DNA from: Diphasiastrum complanatum
Taxonomy: Eukaryota; Streptophyta; Lycopodiopsida; Lycopodiales; Lycopodiaceae
Assembly: GCA_029204225.1 (NCBI GenBank)
Contig: CM055095.1
Span: forward strand, 61,173,910-61,237,909
DNA length: 64,000 nucleotides
Reading direction: 5' to 3'
Positions 20,537 to 28,590 of this stretch are shown piece after piece. The notes under the pieces are model-generated. The model saw only the letters and a program-made list of their open reading frames with translations. It did no database searches and had not been told where the DNA came from. The position numbers were made by a program, and so were the translations under genes. Position 1 is the first letter of the stretch. Each line of letters opens with the position of its first letter.

Positions 20537-21755
20537 TCATGATGTTCATTGATGATTATTCAAGAAGAACATGGATCTACATCATCAAGGAGAAGTCAAA
20601 GGCATTTGAATGTTTCAAGGACTTCAAGGCCTTAGTGGAAAACCGATCAAATGCCAAGATCAAGACGTTAAGATCCAATCGAGCAGGTGAGTATCGCTTC
20701 ACTACATGAAAACATAGAACCATACGATGGTAGAATTTGCTAGAGCTATGATGATTCACATGGGACCTATAGATTCTTTTTGGGCTGAGGTAGTATGCAC
20801 GATAGTTTTTCTGCAAAATAGGAGCCCTACAGCTGTTGTGCATAATTGTATTCCTAAAGAAGCATCCAGTGAGAGAAAACCAAGAGTATATGGGTTTCAA
20901 ATATTTGGATGTAAGGTATATGTTTATATGTCTAAGAATGAGAGAAGTGAGATGCAAGCAAAAGTCCTAAAATGCATTTTTACAAGTTATGAAGAGCAAA
21001 CCAAAGGGTATCATTGCTACGATCCAATGTGTTCATGTACGTACATCAGTCGAGATGTTGTATTTGATGAAGGTCACATGTTTGGTGATGTTGAGAGGGA
21101 TAGTGACGATCTATCAAAGATCTTAATTGAAGATGAAGTTGCACCACCACCACAATATGAACAAATGGTCAAGGATGAAGGATGTGGCATGCCTCCCATC
21201 GACAAGGTCAGGTGGAGGAATGATACGCCCTTTGGAACAAGAAAAGAAGAAGTGGTTGGAAAAAAGTGCAAGGAGAAAGACATCCCTTGGCATACGTATT
21301 CTCCTCGTAGTGGGTCACTATAGTAGAAGCTACCAAAATGGTACACCAGGTTGATGTAAAGTGCAAGGCAAGAGGTAGCAGAATCTAGTAAATGGGGAGC
21401 ACTACGTCACTCCACATCCGAGAAGAAGAAAGAAACCTAACAAGTATTAGGTCAATCTAGCACTTATGAGTCAAGTGAACCCTCTTGCTTTGAGGAGGCC
21501 AAGGATCAAAAAATCTGGCAAAAAGTGATGCAAGAGGAGATCGATTTCATCAAATGCCATAACACTTGGGAGACAATGAATCTTCCAGAGGGTAACAAAC
21601 CATTGGTAACAAATGGGTATACAAGACGAACTACAATGCCCATAGCACCCTTGTGAAACACAAAGTAAGGCTTGTGGTAAAGGGATACGTGCAGAGTAAG
21701 GGCATTGACTACGAGCAGACATTCACCCCCGTGATTGCTTCGCTTCATGATTGCT
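20491..21755 (+). pseudogene. Copia pol fragment (integrase to early RT)
   Basis: Plus-strand copia pol of a family different from element 3. 20513-20706 carries the integrase core (SIGGAFYFMMFIDDYSRRTW, TLRSNRAGEY). A stop and a deletion follow; the usual TPQQNGVAERKNR block with the catalytic Glu is reduced to a KHRTI relic at about 20710. 20727-21320 gives the integrase C-terminal region (FWAEVVCTIVFLQNRSPTAVV, FGCKVYVYM, YISRDVVFDEGHMF). 21480-21755 is the N-terminal RT region (WQKVMQEEIDFI, HNTWE, then KHKVRLVVKGY) with a frameshift near 21605. The rest of RT and RNase H are missing. Confidence 0.8.
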
Positions 21756-22005
21756 TTAGAGACTAGTGAGCGAACTCATCAATATATCTGACAAGCTGAG
21801 TTTGAATTCTTGTTGATATTCTGTTTGAAGTCTCTAGTTGCGAGATTTGACTTTGTGTCGGCTGCTCGCAACTTCTTCATCTTCTTCTGGGTTTGACTGT
21901 ACAGAGTGACTGTTGGAATAAATCGAAATAGTCTTTCAATATGTATCAGTTGTCGGGGCAGAAATTGTAGACTAATCTGGTCCTTGCCCTTCAAATCAAT
22001 AAACT
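21756..22005. other. Unassigned spacer between two copia fragments
   Basis: About 250 bases that I could not assign to either neighbour. An open frame on the minus strand (21779-21994) has no known motif. The right boundary is sharp: homology to copia element 3 begins at 22006. Confidence 0.4.
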
Positions 22006-22159
22006 ATGAAGAAACGTTTTGTTTCCAATGCCAAAGCTTTGCTAGCTTTCAATTTTGAACCTTTGATAAAAGGCGACACGACACGACAAAACGTGAAATC
22101 AGTCGTGCTCCACAAACAGCCAAGAAGATCAGCCAAGTACCATGGGGTGTACAGATATC
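22006..22159 (+). pseudogene. Copia pol 3' tail, same family as element 3
   Basis: The last ~50 codons of pol. The sequence matches the inverted copy at 8249-8402 closely (MKKRFVSNAKALLAFNFEP against MKKHFVSNAKALLAFNFEP) but is frameshifted after the KGDTTR phrase. It adjoins the LTR with no intervening sequence, as in element 3. Confidence 0.8.
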
Positions 22160-23062
22160 TGATCTGATATCATGACATCAGTAGGAGTATACTAGATCGT
22201 GGCTAATCTGCCACTCTTGTAATTCGTGATTAGTCGTAGATGTTTAATCGCTCTAATCTAGAAGTTACACGATGCGATTATATACTTTCTGTTTGATGCA
22301 TAATACAGTAAGTCTAATGCTAGTAAGCAAGACAAGAAGAAGAAGACGAAAATACAAAATACAGTCCGCCTGCGTGCGAGACAATTTCTGTAATAGGATC
22401 AGCAGATCCAAAGTCCGCTAGTAAGCGAGATACGAATTCGTGAGAGAACTGTATTTCTCTCACGCCAACGCATTGTGTGGATATGCATGCAGTGCTTGAA
22501 AAATCAGAAACATCAATAGATAATTTTGTAGCTGTTTATGCACATTATTATTCTAGATGATAGTATGATCTTGAATTTAAGTGTCTATCTACTGCTATTC
22601 GTGTGTCTGATTCACTTGCTCATTTAATTTTGCACTTTGGTTTGACCTTGTTGAATGCTACATTATTTTTTGTAAACGTAGATCAGTAGTGTCTGACTAC
22701 TCTCTGAAGGATTGCAGGAGTGATACGGTCGGCAGTGACCAGCGATCACATCTGAATTCCTGACGAACTGATTTCGTTCACGAATCCTTTCGCTTCGTGC
22801 TTCGCTTCGTAATCACTTAGCTATAGGGATAAATCAATTACAAAGCTCACCTAAGTTTTGCTTCGTCTCATTTCGTTTTCTTGTAGAATTCGTTTCGTTT
22901 CGTTTGGTTGCGTTATAGAGCCTGATTGATCCAACTCGAATAGAAATAATTCGAGTGTCGTGAAAAGTTTTGCGAATCGTTCGTGATTTTTCTTTTATCA
23001 GTTTCGTCACCAGAGTTGTTTTGGCTAGAATTTGTGCATTTTTCTGCATCTATTCGTCATCA
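22160..23062 (+). repeat. Copia LTR (about 903 bp), same family as element 3
   Basis: Starts TGATCT and ends ATCA, giving a 4-bp terminal inverted repeat. It follows a pol tail on its left and precedes a primer binding site and gag on its right, so it serves as the 3' LTR of one unit and the 5' LTR of the next. The first ~490 bp match the truncated LTR at 7760-8248 in inverted orientation. The right half contains TTCGTTTCG/CTTCGCTTCG-rich stretches (22780-22910). Confidence 0.75.
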
Positions 23063-23063
23063 G

Positions 23064-23076
23064 TGGTATCATAGTC
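23064..23076 (+). other. Copia primer binding site
   Basis: TGGTATCATAGTC, one base after the LTR end. It matches the plant initiator tRNA-Met complement for the first eight bases (TGGTATCA) and then diverges, so it may be decayed or use a variant primer. Confidence 0.65.
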
Positions 23077-23152
23077 ACCTTGTCAAAGTTTGACATAGCC
23101 GAAGGCTATTAGATCAAAGGGGCTAAAGCATTCAACGATCAGCCATCAATAA

Positions 23153-23947
23153 GTGAACACGAATTCAGAAGCGATGGCGTCAATCAGCAACATTCAATCC
23201 GAGATCTGTATAGTTCTAGATTCGTCAAGATCTAACTTTCTAGCATGGAAAGTTAAGACCTCATTGATACTAAAGGGTGAAGGTTTGTTCCCCTGGGTAG
23301 ATGGCACAGAGGAGATGCCTACAACATCAGGCAAAGAGGTACGCGAGTGGAGGGAGAAAAATGAAAAGGCAGTAACCTTGCTATCTTCATCCATCGAAGA
23401 TAGTCTCACACTTGACCTGGCAACACTCTCTAAGGCAAAGGAGATGTGGGATACACTACTCACTAGATTTCAAACGAAATCACGCAGTCAAATAATGATG
23501 CTGGAAGATCAACTGACAAATCTACAGTGGGATGAGAAAGACCTCACTTCTTTTGTAAGGAAGATGATCTATTCCTGTCACTACACAATTAGGAGCAGAA
23601 AATGCAGTGTTAGCGGAGAAGCAGCTCACTTACCTGTTGAGAGCCTTACCCAGATCTTTCCAGACAACCAGAACCCTGCTCGCGAAATATCCTACATGAC
23701 CCTCGAGAAAGCAATTGTCGAGATTCGAGAGGAAGTCGAGGCGAGAGAGCACCTTGATCACAAGGATGGTTCTGACCAAGCCCTCTACGGCAACAAAGAA
23801 AAGGCCAAGAAACAATTCAAGCCTAAGAGGGAGTTGAATCAAAGGCAGGATTGTGATCAGCAAGCAGAGGGGACCAACAAAGGCAAGTGGAACAAATTAT
23901 TTTACAAAGGTCCCAACAAACAAGTAAATTATGTACAAATAGACTAG
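23153..23947 (+). CDS. Copia gag fragment, 264 codons open
   Basis: An uninterrupted gag open frame of the UBN2 type: SRSNFLAWKVKTSLILKGEG near residues 25-45, LDLATLSKAKEMWDTLLTRF near 85-104, and LEDQLTNLQWDE near 118-129. A Lys/Gln-rich tail starts near residue 210. It ends before any zinc knuckle: at 23942 it meets one copy of a 39-bp direct repeat and stops. The ATG at 23174 (MASISNIQ) is an equally good start. It is probably a non-functional 5' stump. Confidence 0.75.
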   Translation: MNTNSEAMASISNIQSEICIVLDSSRSNFLAWKVKTSLILKGEGLFPWVDGTEEMPTTSGKEVREWREKNEKAVTLLSSSIEDSLTLDLATLSKAKEMWDTLLTRFQTKSRSQIMMLEDQLTNLQWDEKDLTSFVRKMIYSCHYTIRSRKCSVSGEAAHLPVESLTQIFPDNQNPAREISYMTLEKAIVEIREEVEAREHLDHKDGSDQALYGNKEKAKKQFKPKRELNQRQDCDQQAEGTNKGKWNKLFYKGPNKQVNYVQID

Positions 23948-24089
23948 CCACTTATTGATACCAACCTTAGCAAGTGGAAATACAAAAGAGGTGCACAAAC
24001 AATTTTGGAGTCTCGAGTGGAATTTGGCACATTGCAAAGTTATACATCATGACTAGCCACTTATTGACACCAACCTTAGCAAGTGGAAA
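23942..24089. repeat. 39-bp direct repeat pair
   Basis: A GACTAGCCACTTATTGAYAC phrase plus the following CAACCTTAGCAAGTGGAAATA occurs at 23942-23980 and at 24051-24089, 109 bases apart, with one difference. The first copy lies exactly at the break of the copia gag frame. Confidence 0.75.
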
Positions 24090-24660
24090 TATGCTCATAG
24101 CTGTTTTGTAGTGAGATGGTCATGGTTGGTTATAACCTATAGGCTATAACATACATGCAAAGAATTGACAAAGAATTTATGCATTTCTCAGAATTTACAA
24201 AAACTTACGTTTTACAAAATATGCAACTTCATGGTTGTTCTATGCAACTTCATGATTGTTCTATGATCTTAGATCAATTGTGAGAGAGGAATGTTAAACA
24301 TTGATAGATAAAACCCATTTTTACTAGTCCACATGTATTTTAGAATTTTGACCAATGTATTTTAGAGTCAATGAAATTTCATTGATGTACATGTGTGTTT
24401 TGCTATATCCCATAATACATATTCTATTTTAACTAGAAGTTAATATTTATCATGAATGTTTGAGTTTCTTGTAAAATATGTGTAAGATTCAACCTTTAGA
24501 ATCAAAGGCTTGAAAAGGTAGGGTTTGGGGGAGAAATAGATGCTTCACCAAGGGCGAGAGAAAGATTGGTCAAAAAATATATTGGTAGGTTATATCTATG
24601 CAAAGTTAAACCCATTGCGAAGGATTCACAAAATTTATTTTAGTCACGATAAAGAATTCA
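24090..24660. other. AT-rich intergenic DNA, no gene seen
   Basis: No open frame of note. A short phrase ATGCAACTTCATGRTTGTTCTATG is repeated in tandem at about 24221-24265. The stretch ends at the tRNA gene. Confidence 0.5.
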
Positions 24661-24662
24661 GC

Positions 24663-24735
24663 CGCGCCAGACAGGGGTCGAACCTGTGACTTTCTGCTTA
24701 GGAAACAGACGCTCTATCCACTGAGCTACAGGCGC
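24663..24735 (-). tRNA. tRNA-Arg (anticodon CCT)
   Basis: The minus strand folds as a standard 73-base cloverleaf. The acceptor GCGCCTG pairs with CTGGCGC with one T-T mismatch. The D arm is GCTC...GAGC. The anticodon arm TCTGT/GCAGA holds loop TTCCTAA, giving anticodon CCT. The T arm is ACAGG-TTCGACC-CCTGT, with discriminator G. Box A (TAGCTCAGTGG) and box B (GGTTCGACC) are intact and there is no intron. It decodes AGG. The nearest TTTT downstream is about 35-40 bases away, so pol III termination may be inefficient. Confidence 0.95.
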
Positions 24736-24825
24736 TTGAATTGAACGCAATACTGATAAAATGGATGTTATAGGGTAGCAAGCGAGTCTCACTGATATCT
24801 AGACATGTGTGCTCTGGATTCGGAA

Positions 24826-24893
24826 GAGCCACGTGTAAGACAATGCATGCCCCCACTTCGCATGTCCACGTGGTAAACGTGCAGGGATAAAAG
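24826..24893 (+). promoter_or_regulatory. Probable promoter of the LEA-like gene (two G-boxes and a TATA-like box)
   Basis: CCACGTGT at 24829-24836 and the perfect palindrome CCACGTGG at 24866-24873 are G-box/ABRE cores recognised by plant bZIP factors. GGATAAAAG at 24885-24893 is a plausible TATA-like element about 90 bases before the ATG. Paired ABREs this close to a start are typical of ABA- and desiccation-responsive genes, which fits the protein. The role is inferred from motif and position only. Confidence 0.5.
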
Positions 24894-24896
24894 CAG

Positions 24897-24926
24897 GACC
24901 TGGAGCCTGGAGCCTGGAGCCTGGAG
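24897..24926 (+). repeat. Four copies of a 7-bp repeat in the leader
   Basis: CCTGGAG is repeated in tandem about four times directly after the TATA-like element, so it probably lies at or near the transcription start and within the 5' UTR of the following gene. Confidence 0.7.
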
Positions 24927-24983
24927 GTGATCTCTTCTTCTTGGAGAATGTTATTGTCAGTGCTTTAGCTTTGAAGAAGCAAG

Positions 24984-26060
24984 ATGGCATCCATCGTCTA
25001 CTTCTTGCATAATCCTTCGCCTTTTCAGCCGAATTGTGATGGATCGTTTACCCTTGCCCAAACCCACCTCCCCAAAACACCCACTTCTTCAAATGCCTGT
25101 CTCTGTTGGGAAAAGCAGTGGATGGCGAAGCAATCCTCTAGGTTGGTAGCATCTCCGCCTTCGAGTGGTTTGGTATCCCAATTTTCTGCTATTCCTAAGA
25201 ATGGCAAAGAATCCCTGGAAGCAGCAAAGGCAGTGCTCCAGAGCCAGGAAGGTGGTGGTGTGCAAGCAGGGGTTCAGAGTAGCTCATCTGAAGAAGCTCC
25301 CCGGAAGACTTTTCCTCGAGAAAGTGTGACCCATGTGGCTTCTGAGAGCGCTCTAGAAAGCCCTGAGAAGGTACATGAGGAAGCTGAAGAGGAAGCTCAG
25401 TTGATTGCAGCAGAAGAAGAAGACGGATCTGTGGAGGAAATCAGTGAGGATCTAGAAAAGGAAGCAGATAAAGCTGCCGAGATAGAAGCAGAGATCCTCG
25501 AAAGTCCCGCAATACGTGTAGAATCAAACCTGGAGACTGGAGCCACGTATCTGAAGGTAGCTGGTGATCCTGGGGAGGGAGCTGCTTCTGCCATCAAGCT
25601 TCACGAGATTCGAGAGGGAGTGATGGTAGCTGCGAAGAAGGGGATTAAGAGTGCCAAAACAGCCATGGACGCTGCGATTGCAGCAGGAGGCAACACAAGA
25701 GAAGGCTACGAGAGAGCAAGGGAGGCGATGCAGCCTCACATTGCAGCAGCAAGCCAGATCATGGAGGGTGTGATGGACTCAGGGAGGTATGCCAGACAAA
25801 ACTATGGCTCTGTGAAAGAAGCGGTGGATAAGCGCCTCAAAGGATTGGCAGAGGCCACAGAGGAGGCCAGAGATGTGAGCGCCAAGGTTGTGGAGATGGC
25901 TAGGAAAAGATGGGAGGATCTTAGGCAGCATGCTGAGGAATTGCATGGCTACGCCATTGAGGTGGCTGAGCAAATGGACAAAGACACCCAGCCAGAACAA
26001 TCAAGCACCCCAGAAGATGGAGATCAAGGGAAAATAACCCAAAGGCATGAGATTAAATAG
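24984..26060 (+). CDS. LEA-like amphipathic-helix protein, probably plastid-targeted
   Basis: An intact single-exon gene of 358 residues with higher GC than its surroundings. Residues 1-60 are rich in Ser/Thr/Pro and poor in acidic residues after MAS, like a chloroplast transit peptide. Residues about 100-185 are strongly acidic (EEAEEEAQLIAAEEEDGS, SEDLEKEADKAAEIEAE). Residues about 205-345 form Ala/Lys/Glu-rich amphipathic helices with loosely repeated 11-residue-like units (VMVAAKKGIKSAKTAMDAA, YERAREAM, EEARDVSAKVVEMARKR), as in group 3 LEA (LEA_4) proteins. The tail is hydrophilic with no membrane segment. LEA proteins protect membranes and enzymes during drying. The two ABRE-like boxes upstream agree with that role. 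I do not recognise a named orthologue; a plastid structural coiled-coil protein is the alternative. Confidence 0.8.
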   Translation: MASIVYFLHNPSPFQPNCDGSFTLAQTHLPKTPTSSNACLCWEKQWMAKQSSRLVASPPSSGLVSQFSAIPKNGKESLEAAKAVLQSQEGGGVQAGVQSSSSEEAPRKTFPRESVTHVASESALESPEKVHEEAEEEAQLIAAEEEDGSVEEISEDLEKEADKAAEIEAEILESPAIRVESNLETGATYLKVAGDPGEGAASAIKLHEIREGVMVAAKKGIKSAKTAMDAAIAAGGNTREGYERAREAMQPHIAAASQIMEGVMDSGRYARQNYGSVKEAVDKRLKGLAEATEEARDVSAKVVEMARKRWEDLRQHAEELHGYAIEVAEQMDKDTQPEQSSTPEDGDQGKITQRHEIK

Positions 26061-27410
26061 TTCAATCTGTCTGATTAGATACAAGATGCTTATTGGGTAA
26101 TCAGCTCAGGCAGATCAAATGGTAGTCTTATTTCTTTGTTCATGCAGTTCTGTAGGAGATTAGGTGTGTGGCCATAAAGGAAGGAGATGAAGTAATCAGA
26201 GCTGTTGGTATTTGTTTAGCAAATGTCTAAAGAGCCCAAAGAATTTGACCCACATGAAATTTAAAGATGAAGGCTTCATTCTGAGCAACACCAATGGAGG
26301 CACTGATCCAGGCATTTGATCAGATGAGCTGAGGTGTGGGTTCCATAGGAAGAGCCTGGAGTACTTGTTGTAAGTTCTCATCATAAAGATAGTCTTTAAG
26401 ATGATGTTATTTGCCTCCATATATCCTCAAATATGAGTTAGATTTCATGGAGGAGAGTCCATTGGGGATAGTGTTTTGTAAATTAGTTCATTTTGAAGTC
26501 AATTTAAGCTCATTTGTGAATCAAGTGAGAACCCATCTTTAGTGTACCATTTTCTCATCAAAAGCTAGGAAGATAGAGAATTTATGCTTCACCTCCTTGG
26601 TGTTTAGTTTATTGTAAATATGAGGTCACGTCTTGGACAAAGCTTGATTATATCAATTCTGAACAAAGTGAGAAACCATATTTATTGTGCCATTTTTTCA
26701 TCAAAACCTAGGAAGATGGACCCTATTGTGTTTTACCTCCTTGGTACATTCAACACAGAACTAGCTTGGACATGTGGCTATTTGGATGATTTATGCACAA
26801 GTCACACTTTCCACTAGTTCTCACATCTTTTAGGTGTTTTCCTTTTCAAAGACACAAGACAAAACCACTGCACATGCATTGCTCTTAGGATACATTGTTT
26901 GTAAGTTGCAATTAAGATATTTTCTTTTTTGAGAATAGATGCCCAAACACACAAAAACACAAATATGTTGCTCTTGGAATGGTTATTCACAAGTTGAAGT
27001 TCCTACTAGGCCTATTATTTGTACAAGAGACCTTGTTAATGGTCTATTAGAAGTTGTATTTGTTTGTGTCGTGATCTTACGAGGAAACTTTGTTCATCGT
27101 AGCTGCATTGTAGCAATGCCAATGTACATACTATGTTTTTCACTAGCAAGTTTACATCTTCGAAGTCTGCAAAAAATGGATACTCGATTGTGATGAAGCA
27201 ATAAGAAAGCTTGCCATTTTTGGGTAGGTATACGGAAGTTTCATATTTTGTTGTTTTGGAAAGAGATTTTAACATACTAAAGCTTTGAGGGGGTTCAAAA
27301 ACACTTTTTGTGTAAAAAATGAACCTCTTCCATGTTAATCCGTACATCAATTCCTAAACAATCGTGCATTTGACCCTAGCCTTTGTTTCAAATGCTAGAC
27401 AAATATTTCT
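26061..27410. other. 3' flank of the LEA-like gene and intergenic DNA
   Basis: The first few hundred bases probably hold the 3' UTR; no single strong AATAAA is evident close to the stop. A phrase pair near 26530-26620 and 26670-26750 (GTGAGAAMCCAT..., CATCAAAA-CTAGGAAGAT, CACCTCCTTGGT) is a diverged direct repeat about 140 bases apart. Otherwise I see nothing. Confidence 0.45.
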
Positions 27411-27545
27411 TGACACCCTAGAACAATATTCTATATTTCCCAACCATGATCATGTCATCAACATTAAACATAATGATCATTATCCCCTCGTGGTCTTGGA
27501 ATATAAAAAGTGGTTATGAAGGACTTTTTACAAACTTCTTTTATT
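27411..27545 (-). pseudogene. Possible decayed copia RT remnant
   Basis: On the minus strand a short stretch near 27440-27480 reads MIIMFNVDDMIMVG, resembling the YVDD region of copia reverse transcriptase. Flanking sequence has too many frame breaks to confirm domain order, and a nearby minus-strand frame at 27603-27812 has no clear motif. Confidence 0.25.
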
Positions 27546-28060
27546 TTCCAAAAGAACTTGTACGTCCTTCAATACCATGCTTTGTGACTGACTAGCTTCC
27601 AACTATACGAAACTTTCCTTGACCACAAACATAAAGTCTTTGTTAATCCATGTATGTGGTTCTTCTAAATATTTCTCTTTGTAATCAATGCCCTCAAAAA
27701 ATGGAGACTCATTTAATGAAGTTCCCACTTGATGGATACTTACAATCATTTCAATAAAGTTCTCAATTGATGTGTCAATGCAATGAGTAATTTGATCATG
27801 GCAATTTTTCAATTGGAGTAAGGGGTTCCTCCATTTCCAATTCCTTCTTTTTTATTCAAACCTCTGCAGTACTTTGCTTTATGTTCACCTAGGTTTTGTT
27901 TAATTTGTACTTGGCTTGTAGTTTTTCTTACAACCAATAAAGTTCTTTCCATTATTTAACTCCGCTAGAGCCTAAGTGCCAATTTTTGTTGGATTATTAT
28001 CCTTATATTCCGATTATTAATCTACATCCATTCATTTATCCAATTTCTACATATTTACTA
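27546..28060. other. Intergenic DNA, no gene seen
   Basis: No recognisable gene or repeat boundary. One unrecognised minus-strand frame of 69 codons (27603-27812) contains FFEGIDYKEKYLEE and may be retroelement debris. Confidence 0.35.
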
Positions 28061-28069
28061 GGTTATCGC

Positions 28070-28485
28070 AGTCTGGTTTATGAGAGGGGGTTTCAGGTTT
28101 ATGAGTATGGACTGTAGACATTATGAGAGGGGTTAACAATTTAAGCAGTGTGTCTGCATTAGTGAGATATGTCTATTGGTTTAAGAGAGAGGGGGTGATA
28201 ATGGTTTGACATAGCGATTTATGATTTACAAGGAGGGGGGATAAGGGTTCATGAGACGAGTTTAGGGTTTACAACAGGGGCAAAGGTTTATGACAGGGGC
28301 CCAAATCATAAACCATAAATTTTGAATTCTTAACCTCATATCCAATGTCCTGAACTTTGAACCATAAATCCTAAACTCTCAACCCTAAAACCTAAATCCA
28401 AACCCCAAATCATAAACCATAAACCTTGTATCCTTATAAAGCCCAATGCCCAATGCCTAATGCCTAAAGCCTAACCCATGCGAGA
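28070..28485. repeat. Degenerate telomere-like block, two halves in opposite orientation
   Basis: The left half (about 28070-28300) has G-rich phrases of the GGGGTTTATGA and GTTTAGGGTTTAC type, with an exact TTTAGGG at 28261. The right half (about 28300-28485) has C-rich phrases such as AACCATAAACC and AACCCTAAAACCTAAATCC, with an exact CCCTAAA at 28383. Plant telomeres are (TTTAGGG)n. The switch from G-rich to C-rich falls near 28299. The units are too decayed to be certain of telomeric origin. Confidence 0.45.
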
Positions 28486-28496
28486 AATAGGGACAA

Positions 28497-28511
28497 TGTG
28501 TGTGTGTGTGT

Positions 28512-28587
<76 letters not shown>
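28497..28587. repeat. (TG)n(AG)n compound microsatellite
   Basis: A TG dinucleotide run of about eight units passes directly into an AG run of about 38 units with one GATA interruption. It follows the telomere-like block immediately and is likely to vary in length between individuals. Confidence 0.95.

Positions 28588-28589
<2 letters not shown>

Positions 28590-28590
<1 letters not shown>

Noticed and set aside
28070-28485. True interstitial telomere array
   Set aside because: Only one exact TTTAGGG and one exact CCCTAAA were seen; reported as telomere-like only.
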